Below are positions 1-9,200 of a DNA stretch of 26,389 nucleotides, one piece after another (position 1 is the first letter of the stretch; each line of letters starts with the position of its first letter). This stretch comes from Flavobacteriales bacterium UBA7430 (GTDB lineage Bacteria; Bacteroidota; Bacteroidia; Flavobacteriales; UBA7430), in the NCBI GenBank assembly GCA_002478765.1, contig DLQO01000063.1, positions 1-26,389 on the forward strand, in the 5' to 3' direction. The notes beneath the pieces are model-generated. The model saw nothing but the letters and a program-made list of their open reading frames with translations. It was not told where the DNA came from and ran no database searches. Both the position numbers and the translations under genes were made by a program.

Positions 1-896
1 TAGAAGACTTTGTAAAACAAAACACAGAAAAACTTGCTGCAGATGTTATACTGATTTCTGACACAGGAATGATTGCAAACGACGTACCATCCATTACAAC
101 AGGGCTCAGAGGGTTAAGCTACCTAGAAGTTGAGGTCACAGGTCCAAATCGAGACCTTCACTCAGGTCTCTATGGGGGGGCCGTTGCAAACCCAATCAAC
201 ATCCTAACTCAAATGATTGCGTCGCTTCAAGACGAAAACAACAGGATTACCATTCCCGGATTCTATGATGGTGTAGAGGAATTATCAAGCAATGAAAGAT
301 CAGAAATGGCAAAAGCACCATTCAACGTTGAAGACTATAAAACGGCTCTTGACCTTGAAGATGTTCATGGAGAGGTCGGTTACTCAACGATGGAGCGAAA
401 TTCTATACGTCCAACATTGGACGTGAATGGAATCTGGGGAGGTTACACGGGCGAGGGCGCTAAAACAGTGATTGCTTCCAAAGCATTCGCTAAAATCTCA
501 ATGCGACTGGTTCCAGGACAAAACTCAAATGAAATCACCAAATTATTTAGCAATCACTTCCACAGTATTGCTCCCAAGTCTGTAAAAGTTAAAATCACAC
601 CTCACCATGGAGGCACCCCCTATGTTTCTCCGACCGATATCGATGGATATAAAGCCGCCAGTCTTGCCATGGAAGATACGTTTGGTATTAAACCTATTCC
701 GGTCCGAAGTGGGGGAAGCATTCCTATTGTGGCGCTGTTTGAACAAGAACTGAATGTAAAATCAATTCTGTTAGGTTTTGGTTTAGATTCTGATGCAATT
801 CACTCACCAAACGAACACTTTGGACTGTTTAACTATTTTAAAGGAATTGAAACCATACCTCAATTTTACAAACACTTCTCCAACTTAAAAAAATAG
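1..896 (+). CDS. M20-family metallodipeptidase, 3' part (5' end outside window)
   Basis: The frame is open from base 3, so the first ATG inside the window (69) is not the start; about 298 C-terminal residues are present. M20 dipeptidases of the CNDP/PepV/DapE type hydrolyse dipeptides with two metal ions. ISDTGM, with its Asp codon at 60-62, matches the 'ISD' metal ligand of the carnosinase branch. DLHSGLYGG is the dimerisation-domain motif carrying the conserved His, and AIHSPNEHFG near the C-terminus carries the last metal-ligand His. The upstream His-x-Asp ligand and catalytic Glu-Glu pair lie outside the window. No signal peptide can be judged because the N-terminus is missing. The family call is firm; the exact substrate (general or beta-Ala-His-type dipeptides, or another amide) is not. 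The 92-base gap to the porin gene contains no hairpin that I can see. Confidence 0.9.
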   Translation, partial: EDFVKQNTEKLAADVILISDTGMIANDVPSITTGLRGLSYLEVEVTGPNRDLHSGLYGGAVANPINILTQMIASLQDENNRITIPGFYDGVEELSSNERSEMAKAPFNVEDYKTALDLEDVHGEVGYSTMERNSIRPTLDVNGIWGGYTGEGAKTVIASKAFAKISMRLVPGQNSNEITKLFSNHFHSIAPKSVKVKITPHHGGTPYVSPTDIDGYKAASLAMEDTFGIKPIPVRSGGSIPIVALFEQELNVKSILLGFGLDSDAIHSPNEHFGLFNYFKGIETIPQFYKHFSNLKK

Positions 897-976
897 AATT
901 ATAAAATCAATTTGGTTTGTCACATCGATTCAAAACCATCCCTTGTAAATTAATTTTTCTAATGGTCATTTACGCT

Positions 977-984
977 TATCTTTG
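977..984 (+). promoter_or_regulatory. Bacteroidota -7 box (TATCTTTG) of the porin gene
   Basis: TATCTTTG matches the Bacteroidota -7 consensus TAnnTTTG. It ends only 4 bases before the porin ATG at 989, so transcription would start at or within a base or two of the start codon. No good -33 TTTG is present at the usual 19-21 base spacing, only a T-run. Confidence 0.5.
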
Positions 985-988
985 ATGC

Positions 989-2752
989 ATGAAAGTATTA
1001 AAATGGATTCCCTTTTTATTACCACTTGTACTGCAGGGACAAGTGACTCGTTCAAACGACTCGTTCGGAGATTCTCGGCAAATCAACTCCATTTCTTCTG
1101 TAGATTCGAGCTTGTTTCAAAGGCAACAAAACTCATTTCTTGAGGAAGATGACCTATTGCTCTTTGGATTCGATCCATTTGAGGAAACCTTACATAGTAA
1201 TATCGGTTCTCTAAGGATACCCATTTGGTGGAAACCTAAGAATCATCTAAATCTAAAAATTGGTGATCGATTGATTGAAACTTCTGCAAGAAAAACCATT
1301 TATGCACCTTTCTTCAAAGAAAATTTCCCACATACAAAAATCATCTACGCTCCAACATTTGTTGAAGGTCAAAAGCTTCATGTCATTCACCAAAGACCCT
1401 ACAAGTTCGGTTCGGTAATGATTGACTACGATCGAGTTGTTTCTGAGGGGTATCTAATTCATGAAAAAAACAAATCCTCACAATTTTCAGTGTACGGAAA
1501 CTTCAAACATCCAAAAATATCCTACACAACTGAATGGAGAATACACGCCTTTAAAAATGAAACAAACTGGAACGGCGGTATTACTGATGATGAGCTTTTT
1601 TTATCCAATTCGGTAAGCAATTGGCAACTTTTTCCCATAAAATGGGCAAACCTGAACAGCATCTCCAAGCGAAAAGGTATCGACTGGAAGCATTCATACC
1701 GATATTCGGAGCCAACAGAAATTGAATACGAATTGAACGTCTCTAGGGATTCTTTATTTTACAATGATCTTCATGACGATGTACTCATTTTCCCCGTTCA
1801 TACAGATTCTTCCAGCACCCATATCAGAGTTTTCACAAACACAAACCATACCTTAAGATGGAAACATAAATTGGACAGAGATAAGAAAATGATGCTCGGG
1901 CTAGGTTATCAAAACTTTGACTCCGATGCCTCGGATATAAATCAATTTAACATTTACACAAGCTTATCCTCTTTATCGCGTGAAAACGAAATTTCTTTCA
2001 CCTTCGGAAGAACAACGAATAAACGATCTAACTATAGAGTAGATTACCTGCAAAATGTTAAACTTATTGGAGTTAATCATGAGTTTAGATTAGGTATTGA
2101 AAAAAAACTACCTAACTGGATGATGCAAAACAGCTACAACCCTCAAGGTCCAAACTCATTTGTTTCAGACTTCCCTGAATCATCCTCAAATCGCTTCCTT
2201 GAATGGAACATGAAACTCGGCAGCAACCTCCACCTGCAACATGCCTATTACAATATAAGAGATTACCATTACTACAATGCGTCTGCTGTTTTAAAAACTT
2301 CGGAGAAAACGATTCAAATTTTTCAAAGTAGGCTAAAACACAAACTTCATTACAAAAAATGGAATTGGACAGGTGAGGTCGGGTATCAAAATTGTTCCAG
2401 CGCAGAAATTCCAATGGTAGAATTCTTAGCCCATCAAAAAATATATTGGGAAGGAAACATTCTTAAAAAAGCAACATTAACTCAATTAGGAACTCGAATA
2501 CGTTACAAATCGGCACACCCAGGAATGACCTATTCCCCGTTCATTGGAGATTACTTGGTCAATCCATCGAACGAAACAGATGCTAGTCATCAATTTGATT
2601 TATTTGCAAACTTCCAGATCAAAACGCTAAAAGTACATCTAACTTACTTACACTTCAATGCTCTAGGACAAGGCAACCAATATATTTTAAAACCCTACCC
2701 AATGACTAAGCCTGTCTTTAAAATGAGTTTGATTTGGAACTTTTATGATTAA
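989..2752 (+). CDS. Putative outer-membrane porin, Porin_10-like
   Basis: This 587-residue protein begins with a Lys-containing N-terminus and a hydrophobic stretch ending near LQGQ, a plausible Sec signal peptide of about 18-20 residues. The mature part alternates polar and aromatic residues and ends in IWNFYD, as expected of an outer-membrane beta-barrel with a terminal aromatic strand. The pattern P-T-I-I-Y, then G-Q-L-H-V-H-Q, then a tract with NGGI-DDELF (about residues 195-205), resembles the Bacteroidota 'putative porin' family (Porin_10, usually about 600-700 residues). It probably sits in the outer membrane as a diffusion channel; substrate unknown. It is a single plus-strand gene that converges with clpP. 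The start is fixed by the signal peptide and by the -7 box immediately upstream. Family assignment is by pattern and memory, not a search. Confidence 0.7.
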   Translation: MKVLKWIPFLLPLVLQGQVTRSNDSFGDSRQINSISSVDSSLFQRQQNSFLEEDDLLLFGFDPFEETLHSNIGSLRIPIWWKPKNHLNLKIGDRLIETSARKTIYAPFFKENFPHTKIIYAPTFVEGQKLHVIHQRPYKFGSVMIDYDRVVSEGYLIHEKNKSSQFSVYGNFKHPKISYTTEWRIHAFKNETNWNGGITDDELFLSNSVSNWQLFPIKWANLNSISKRKGIDWKHSYRYSEPTEIEYELNVSRDSLFYNDLHDDVLIFPVHTDSSSTHIRVFTNTNHTLRWKHKLDRDKKMMLGLGYQNFDSDASDINQFNIYTSLSSLSRENEISFTFGRTTNKRSNYRVDYLQNVKLIGVNHEFRLGIEKKLPNWMMQNSYNPQGPNSFVSDFPESSSNRFLEWNMKLGSNLHLQHAYYNIRDYHYYNASAVLKTSEKTIQIFQSRLKHKLHYKKWNWTGEVGYQNCSSAEIPMVEFLAHQKIYWEGNILKKATLTQLGTRIRYKSAHPGMTYSPFIGDYLVNPSNETDASHQFDLFANFQIKTLKVHLTYLHFNALGQGNQYILKPYPMTKPVFKMSLIWNFYD

Positions 2753-2776
2753 AAAAGCCCCCCATAAGGGAGGCTT
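2751..2776 (-). terminator. Intrinsic terminator of clpP, between convergent genes
   Basis: The arms at 2755-2763 and 2768-2776 form a 9-position stem with one C/A mismatch and an ATAA loop. Read on the minus strand it is followed by six T (complement of 2751-2756), immediately after the clpP stop. On the plus strand the T-tract is weak, so it may stop porin transcription only partly. Confidence 0.85.
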
Positions 2777-2784
2777 CTGTATCA

Positions 2785-3459
2785 TCATTTAGCTCTTACA
2801 AGAACTTCATCTATCATTCCATAATCTTGAGCTTCAGAAGAAGTCATCCAATAATCTCGATCACTATCTTTCCATACCTCGTCATACGACTTCCCTGAGT
2901 GATCAGATATGATGGTGTAAAGCTCCTTTTTAAGTTTTTGAATTTCTCGAGCAGTGATCTCAATGTCTGACGCCTGACCTTGGGCTCCACCAAGAGGCTG
3001 ATGAATCATCACTCTAGAGTGCTTGAGCGCAGTACGCTTTCCTTTTGCACCAGCACAAAGCAACACTGCTCCCATACTAGCAGCCATTCCCGTACATATT
3101 GTAGCAACATCTGGTGCGATGTACTGCATGGTATCGTATATACCAAGACCTGCATAAACTCCACCTCCCGGTGAATTTAAATAAATCTGAATGTCTTTTT
3201 TTGCATCAACAGATTCTAAAAAAAGAAGTTGTGCCTGAATTATATTTGCAACGTAATCGTTGATAGGTACACCTAAAAATATAATACGATCCATCATTAG
3301 CCTAGAAAAAACATCCATAGAGGCCACGTTCATTTGGCGCTCTTCAATAATGGTTGGAGAAATATAATTATTCATCATTGAAGTAAATGAGTCAACAGTC
3401 GAACTGCTGATTCCTTGATGCTTTATTGCGTATTTACGAAACTCGTCTTTTGAGAACAT
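2785..3459 (-). CDS. clpP: ATP-dependent Clp protease proteolytic subunit ClpP
   Basis: ClpP forms the double-ring serine protease chamber that degrades proteins fed by a Clp ATPase in the cytoplasm. With the start at 3459 it is 224 residues. The catalytic triad is visible: Ser128 in GMAASMG, His153 in MIHQPLGG and Asp202 in SDRDYWM. VDVFSRLMMDRIIFLG-type and NSPGG segments are also typical. The frame stays open upstream to 3516, but that Met would lie inside the terminator hairpin at 3503-3521. MFSKDEFRKYAIKHQGI is also the normal Bacteroidota N-terminus, so I choose 3459. It follows tig, as in many bacteria, but no clpX follows; a porin gene converges from the other side. No clear -7 box is seen in the 35 bases between the tig terminator and the start. 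Confidence 0.96.
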   Translation of the reverse strand: MFSKDEFRKYAIKHQGISSSTVDSFTSMMNNYISPTIIEERQMNVASMDVFSRLMMDRIIFLGVPINDYVANIIQAQLLFLESVDAKKDIQIYLNSPGGGVYAGLGIYDTMQYIAPDVATICTGMAASMGAVLLCAGAKGKRTALKHSRVMIHQPLGGAQGQASDIEITAREIQKLKKELYTIISDHSGKSYDEVWKDSDRDYWMTSSEAQDYGMIDEVLVRAK

Positions 3460-3494
3460 CTTTATAGTATTTGAGATTATAGAATAGCTAAAAT

Positions 3495-3527
3495 AAAAAA
3501 AAGGCTCGTGAAACACGAGCCTTTTTT
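3495..3527 (-). terminator. Strong intrinsic terminator after tig
   Basis: A perfect 8-bp stem (3503-3510 with 3514-3521) and AAA loop is flanked by A-tract 3495-3502 and T-tract 3522-3527. On the minus strand the stem is followed by eight T, about 20 bases after the tig stop. The symmetry makes it potentially bidirectional. Confidence 0.93.
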
Positions 3528-3546
3528 GTAGTTATTATATGTGCGT

Positions 3547-4893
3547 TTAAGCTTGAGCTAATTTAACGAAGTCCTCGTATGAAATCTCTTTCTCTTTTAG
3601 TTTAAATGAGGATTTAAAATGGTCTGTCATTTTCGATGAAAATAAACGATCGTAAATGTTTTTCTCCTCGTCTTTGTTCTCAAGAACTTGTTGAGCATAC
3701 TGCTCCAGTTGCTCTTCTTCAGGAGATAATTGACCGTACTGAGCCATCTGAGCTGTGATCAACTTCTTAGTCTCAGCAACAGCGTCTTCTCTTGAAACGC
3801 TGATGTTGTTCTCTTTGGCGATCTTATTCTCAATAATCTGCCATTTCAAAGACTTTTTATAACCCTCAAAGTCTTTTTCTATCTCGTCTAAAGTTACCGG
3901 CTTCTCTGATACGGTTTGCATCCATCGCTTCAAAAACTCCTCAGGTAAATCAAATGAAGTTTTCTCTAACAAATAATCTACTGCATCATTTTGAAACTTT
4001 CGATCGGCCTCTCCAACAAACATATTCTCAGATTCCAAAGTGATTTTCTCACGGAATTCCTTTTCATTTTTCACAACACCTTCACCGTAAACTTTATCAA
4101 ACAATTCGGTGTTCAATTCAGCAGGCTCCATTCTACTAATGTTATCAATGGTGAAAGAAAATTTAGCTTGCAAAGTAGCGTAAACTTCTTTATCAACATT
4201 TAACATCGCAGCAGCATCCGTATCATTTTCAAATCCTTTTTTAGGATCTAAAATAACCACAGTACTTTTTTCAGAACCGATGAATTCATTTTTCAACTTT
4301 CTTGTTTTCAAAGCATCAAGAGATACCGAAGCTTGATTTGTAATTCCTCCCTCAAGAGCAACACCTTCTGAGTCTAACTCTTGAAAAGTACCGTAAACCA
4401 AATCTTTTTCTTCGACTTTTTCTGGGCTAGACATTTTCCCATAGCGCTTTGCAATATCTTCCGCATAGCGATCTATCATAGCCTTGTCAGCCTTAACTTT
4501 GTACAAATCGAGTTGAATCTTTTTAGAAATTTTCACTTCAAAAGAGGGCGCAAGTCCCAATTCATACTCAAACACAAATTCCTCTTGTCGCTCCCAGTCA
4601 ATTTGCTCAGATTCTTTCGGTAAAGGGTTCCCTAAAATGTCTAGCTTTTCATCGACAATGTATTTCGTAACAGAATCCGAAAGGATTTTATTAATCTCTT
4701 CGACCTTAACAGGAATACCGTATCGCTTTTTCACAACTCCCATAGGCACTTTCCCTTTTCGGAAACCAGGCATATCGGCAGTTTTTCTGTAATCCGCTAA
4801 AACGGTAGCTACACGTTCTTGATAATCGGCAGCAGAAAGTTCTATTTTCAATACTGCATTTAAAGAATCAATGTTTTCTTTAGAAATATTCAT
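3547..4893 (-). CDS. tig: Trigger factor (ribosome-associated chaperone / prolyl isomerase)
   Basis: Trigger factor binds the ribosome exit tunnel and shields nascent chains. With the start at 4893 the protein has 448 residues (E. coli 432). The ribosome-binding signature GFRKGKVP is at residues 43-50 of an N-terminal domain of about 110 residues. A weakly conserved FKBP-like middle domain and a long, charged helical C-terminal chaperone domain follow. The frame runs open to 4998, but MNISKENIDSL at 4893 matches the usual family N-terminus. The extra 35 residues would also cover the -7 box at 4964-4971, so the longer start is rejected. It lies upstream of clpP but is separated from it by a strong terminator, and it diverges from fbp across a 261-base region. 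Confidence 0.95.
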   Translation of the reverse strand: MNISKENIDSLNAVLKIELSAADYQERVATVLADYRKTADMPGFRKGKVPMGVVKKRYGIPVKVEEINKILSDSVTKYIVDEKLDILGNPLPKESEQIDWERQEEFVFEYELGLAPSFEVKISKKIQLDLYKVKADKAMIDRYAEDIAKRYGKMSSPEKVEEKDLVYGTFQELDSEGVALEGGITNQASVSLDALKTRKLKNEFIGSEKSTVVILDPKKGFENDTDAAAMLNVDKEVYATLQAKFSFTIDNISRMEPAELNTELFDKVYGEGVVKNEKEFREKITLESENMFVGEADRKFQNDAVDYLLEKTSFDLPEEFLKRWMQTVSEKPVTLDEIEKDFEGYKKSLKWQIIENKIAKENNISVSREDAVAETKKLITAQMAQYGQLSPEEEQLEQYAQQVLENKDEEKNIYDRLFSSKMTDHFKSSFKLKEKEISYEDFVKLAQA

Positions 4894-4963
4894 CAACAAA
4901 TTATTTTGATGGTTAAACCTTGTAAATGAGGATTTTAAAACATAAATCCCACAAAATTGGGCG

Positions 4964-4971
4964 CAAATATA
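4964..4971 (-). promoter_or_regulatory. -7 box (TATATTTG) of the tig promoter
   Basis: The minus strand reads TATATTTG, an exact TAnnTTTG match, about 70 bases upstream of the tig start. A TTTG (complement of 4996-4999) lies upstream with a 24-base spacer, longer than usual. The predicted leader is about 65 bases and holds a small CCCA/TGGG hairpin. Confidence 0.55.
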
Positions 4972-5086
4972 CGTATTTTTTAAAGAGCAGAATAACAAAG
5001 CATTAATTATATAAGGTTACGCACCCGTTCTACAAAATAAAGGTGTGATGCATCCTAATAAATCAACTTTATAAACTCATAAAACT

Positions 5087-5094
5087 TATCTTTG
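5087..5094 (+). promoter_or_regulatory. -7 box (TATCTTTG) of the fbp promoter
   Basis: TATCTTTG exactly fits TAnnTTTG and lies 60 bases before the fbp ATG. No consensus -33 TTTG is visible; the nearest similar element is TTTA at 5068-5071. The rest of the 4894-5154 gap is AT-rich with no gene. Confidence 0.5.
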
Positions 5095-5154
5095 TAACGA
5101 ACCCCTACAGGAGAAAAATACATCCATTTCAAAATCAAAAAGTAAAAACGATTT

Positions 5155-6141
5155 ATGAATACCAAAAATGAAATTCTCTTAAGTCAATTCATCAAAAACA
5201 GGGATGAACTTCATCAACCCGATCCTCAGGCATTCGCTGCAATTTTAAAGGCTGTAGAAGAAGCCTCAGGGAAAGTCCACTCTGTCATAAGCAGAGCTGG
5301 CCTGGTCGATGTTCTGGGAGCTGCAGGAAGCGAGAACATTCAAGGAGAACAGGTCCAAAAATTAGACTTATACGCCAACGAGCAATTCATAGAGAGCCTT
5401 GGAGCTTGCAATCACATTGCAGCTGTTTTGAGCGAGGAAAATGATGAAATCATCACTCTCAACGATTCGGGTGAATACCTATTTGCCACCGACCCTTTGG
5501 ATGGATCATCCAACATCGATGTAAACATCTCTGTTGGAACCATATTCTCAGTTTTCAAACGCAAGAGAAAGGGTCCGGTAGAAAAAGAAGAATTTCATCG
5601 ACACGGTTATGAACAAGCAATCGCCGGATACGTACTTTACGGCACGTCTACCGTCTTAATTTACACGTGTGGCAAAGGTGTACATGCATTTACCCTAGAA
5701 CCAAGCTCTGGTGAGTTCGTCCTCACAAATGAAAGCATAAAAACACCTCAAAATGGAAATATATTCTCCGTAAATGAGGGAAACTATTATACCATAGAAA
5801 AGGGCATACAGGACTACATTGAGCACTGTAAAAAACTGAACGAAAAAGGAAAACGAACCCACACAGCTCGATTTATGGGCTCTTTAGTGGCTGATTTTCA
5901 TAGAAATTTACTCAAAGGCGGGATATTCATTTACCCCGCCACAGCAGATGCTCCTGAAGGACGATTAAGGCTCCTCTACGAATGCAATCCAATAGCGATG
6001 ATTGCTGAACAAGCTGGAGGCCTAGCCACCCTGGGGAAAAAACGCCTATTGGACATTAAAGCAAAGGAAATCCACGAAAGATCGCCTTTTTTCACAGGAT
6101 CTAAAGTCATGATGAATAAAGCTTTGAGCTATTTGGATTAA
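5155..6141 (+). CDS. fbp: Class I fructose-1,6-bisphosphatase
   Basis: This enzyme converts fructose-1,6-bisphosphate to fructose-6-phosphate, the committed gluconeogenic step, in the cytoplasm. The protein has 328 residues, normal for the class I family. The metal-binding motif DPLDGSSNID starts at Asp113, with Asp113, Leu115 and Asp116 equivalent to the metal ligands of the E. coli enzyme. GRLRLLYECNPIAMIAEQAGG near the C-terminus is the sugar-phosphate-binding region. The start is supported by the -7 box upstream and normal N-terminal length. It diverges from tig. It is followed after 109 bases by mfd on the same strand, with a strong hairpin between them, so co-transcription is uncertain. 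Confidence 0.96.
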   Translation: MNTKNEILLSQFIKNRDELHQPDPQAFAAILKAVEEASGKVHSVISRAGLVDVLGAAGSENIQGEQVQKLDLYANEQFIESLGACNHIAAVLSEENDEIITLNDSGEYLFATDPLDGSSNIDVNISVGTIFSVFKRKRKGPVEKEEFHRHGYEQAIAGYVLYGTSTVLIYTCGKGVHAFTLEPSSGEFVLTNESIKTPQNGNIFSVNEGNYYTIEKGIQDYIEHCKKLNEKGKRTHTARFMGSLVADFHRNLLKGGIFIYPATADAPEGRLRLLYECNPIAMIAEQAGGLATLGKKRLLDIKAKEIHERSPFFTGSKVMMNKALSYLD

Positions 6142-6206
6142 TAAGACCTCCATCGCGATACGCCATTGAGCTAGATTGAGGATTTGAATAAAACGAGAGT
6201 AGAAGC

Positions 6207-6233
6207 ACCCCGGTCAGTAAACTGATCCGGGGT
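6207..6233 (+). other. Strong GC-rich hairpin between fbp and mfd
   Basis: Bases 6207-6218 (ACCCCGG then TCAGT) pair with 6221-6233 (ACTGA, one bulged T, CCGGGGT). The stem is nearly 12 bp with a very small loop, in a 109-base gap that is otherwise featureless. Neither side has a T-tract, so a classical intrinsic terminator is not supported. It could be an mRNA-end stabiliser, an attenuator or an inefficient terminator. Confidence 0.6.
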
Positions 6234-6250
6234 TAAGCCATTAAAGAAAT

Positions 6251-9200
6251 ATGAAAAAAAGCGAATTACTTAACGGTTATCTAAGGAATACTCATGACAG
6301 AACTATTCTCGACACCTTGAATCGCGAACAGTCCATTCACCTGACTGGGTTGACTGGATCAATCACACCAATAATAGGAAGTCAATGTTTCAAAACTTCA
6401 GATCAGAACTTTATATTCATACTAACCGACAAGGAGGAAGCAGCTTATTTCCACAACGATTTAGAGCAATTTATTCCCGAAAAAGATCTTCTTTTCTATC
6501 CCGGATCATACCGACGCCCATACCAAATTGAAGAAACTGACAACGCCAATGTGTTATTAAGAGCGGAGATTCTTAACCGATTAAGTACACGAAAAAAACC
6601 TTGTTGTATCGTTACATACCCTGACGCCATATTCGAAAAGGTAATCGCACAAAAAGAGCTGCACAAAAACACTCTAAAACTTGTCGTCGGAGAAGAAATA
6701 GGAATCGACTTTTTAAATGAAACTTTATTCGAATATGGCTTTGAATATTCTGATTTTGTTGTGGAGCCGGGTCAATTTTCTATTCGTGGTGGAATTGTGG
6801 ATGTTTTCTCCTTTTCTAGTGAACAACCCTACCGAATCGAATTTTTCGGTGATGAAGTCGAAAGTATTCGAAGCTTCAACATCAACACACAATTGTCCAT
6901 TAAGGAAGTTAAAAAACTCAGCATCATTCCTAATGTAGAACACAAAGAGATGATAGAATCTCGTGTTTCTTTCATGAATTACCTCCATGAAAAGTCGATC
7001 TTATGGGTTAAAGATGAAGAGCTCTGTAAAGCTCACTTAGACAAACTGTATTTAAAAGCATACAATTCTTTCGAGGAGCTAAATGGCAGCATCAAACACA
7101 TTAAACCCGAAGAATTATTCATCAATGCTAAGACCTACTCAAATAACACAGAGCACTTTCATAAAATTTCATTTGGTGGCAAGGAGGATAAATCAACTCA
7201 TAAAATTGAGTTTCAAACCTCATTTCAACCGAGCTTCAACAAACAGTTTGATCTTATTATTGAGCATTTTAATGAAATGTCTCAGAAAGGGTATACCAAT
7301 CTTATCTTGTGTTCTTCTCAAAAGCAAGAAGAACGATTTCATAACATCTTCGATAAGATTGATGGGGAGTTCAAATACAGCACCATCCTACTCCCGCTTC
7401 ATGAGGGGTTTGTCGATCATGAGAACAAGATACTTTGTTATACCGACCATCAATTATTTGAAAGATATCATAAATTCAGACTCAAATCTGCGCAACAATA
7501 TAAGAAAACCATCACGCTTGACGAGATTACCAATTTAGATATCGGAGATTTCGTAACTCATATCGATCATGGAATAGGAAAGTTTGGCGGTCTGCAAAAA
7601 ATAGATGTCCAAGGGAAAAAACAAGAAGCCATAAAACTCATCTATCGCAACAATGACTTACTTTATGTTAGCATTCATGCGCTCCACAAGATTAGCAAAT
7701 TTAACGGTAAGGAAGGCAAAGCTCCAAAAATTCACCAATTGGGCTCACCACAATGGGCCAAAACAAAAAGCAAAACCAAAACAAAAATTAAAACCGTTGC
7801 TTATGATCTCATTCAGCTATACGCCAAACGTAAAGCAGTTAAAGGTTTTGCATTTAACCCGGATAATTACCTTCAGTATGAGTTAGAAGCAAGCTTTATT
7901 TATGAAGACACCCCCGATCAGCTTAAAACAACTCAAGCCGTTAAGAAAGATATGGAATCCAACATTCCAATGGATCGATTGGTTTGTGGTGATGTTGGTT
8001 TTGGTAAAACCGAAATTGCAATACGAGCTGCATTTAAAGCCGTATGCGACAACAAACAAGTTGCCCTACTTGTTCCCACAACCATATTGGCTTTACAGCA
8101 CTATAAAACGTTCCGAAAACGATTGAAAGACTTTCCATGTGAAGTAGACTATATAAACCGTTTTAAGACAGCTAAACAGCAAAAAGAAACACTGCAAAAC
8201 TTAGCCGATGGAAAGGTAGACATCATCATTGGGACACATCGACTGGTTGGAAAGGATGTTAAATTCCTTGACCTTGGATTGCTTGTTATTGATGAAGAGC
8301 AAAAGTTTGGTGTTGGAGTGAAAGACAAACTAAAAACCATCAAATCAAATGTTGATACTTTAACTCTAACGGCTACCCCTATACCTAGGACATTACAATT
8401 CTCATTAATGGCTGCTAGAGATTTATCAACCATCAAAACAGCGCCCCCAAACAGACTTCCTGTACAAACCCAAAATATTGGGTTTAATGAAGAAACACTC
8501 AGGGATGCCATACAATATGAAGTTTCAAGAGGAGGTCAAGTTTTCTTCATCCACAACAGAATCGAAAACATCAAAGAGGTCGCGGGGATGATCCAACGAC
8601 TTTGTCCTGACGTAAAGGTCGGTATAGGCCACGGCCAGATGGAAGGCCCTAAATTGGAACGTTTGATGTTAGACTTTATTGAGGGTGAATTTGATTTGCT
8701 CGTATCCACAACCATTATCGAGAGTGGCCTGGACATCCCGAATGCAAACACCATCATCATTAATAATGCACAAAACTTTGGACTCAGTGACCTACATCAA
8801 ATGAGAGGCCGCGTGGGGCGTTCCAATAAAAAAGCCTTTTGCTACCTGGTGACACCGCCAAGAATTAGCATGGGTGAGGAAGGTCGGAAACGAATTCAGG
8901 CTCTGGAGCAACATGCAGATCTTGGATCAGGGTTTAATATTGCAATGCGAGATCTTGAGATTCGTGGAGCAGGAGATATCCTTGGGGCCGAACAGTCAGG
9001 ATTTATCTCTGATATCGGATTTGAGATGTATCAGAAAATATTAAACGAAGCCGTACAAGAGCTGAAAGAAACTGAATTTAAAGATTTGTATGCGTCAGAG
9101 ACTTCCGATTCATTGTTTGTCGACGAATGCCAGATAGATACGGATATGGAAATCTTAATTCCGGACGATTATGTAAACTCAATTTCTGAGCGACTTCAAC

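Noticed and set aside
2112..2414. 100-residue minus-strand frame inside the porin gene
   Set aside because: It is an antisense shadow; its Cys-rich composition follows from the opposite strand and it has no upstream signals.
3460..3516. Upstream extension of clpP by 19 residues
   Set aside because: The longer start lies inside the terminator hairpin at 3503-3521 and the added residues do not resemble ClpP N-termini.
4894..4998. Upstream extension of tig by 35 residues
   Set aside because: It overlaps the -7 box at 4964-4971, and family similarity begins at the Met at 4893.
7083..7538. 151-residue plus-strand frame inside mfd
   Set aside because: It is a shadow of mfd in another frame, with no family-like features.
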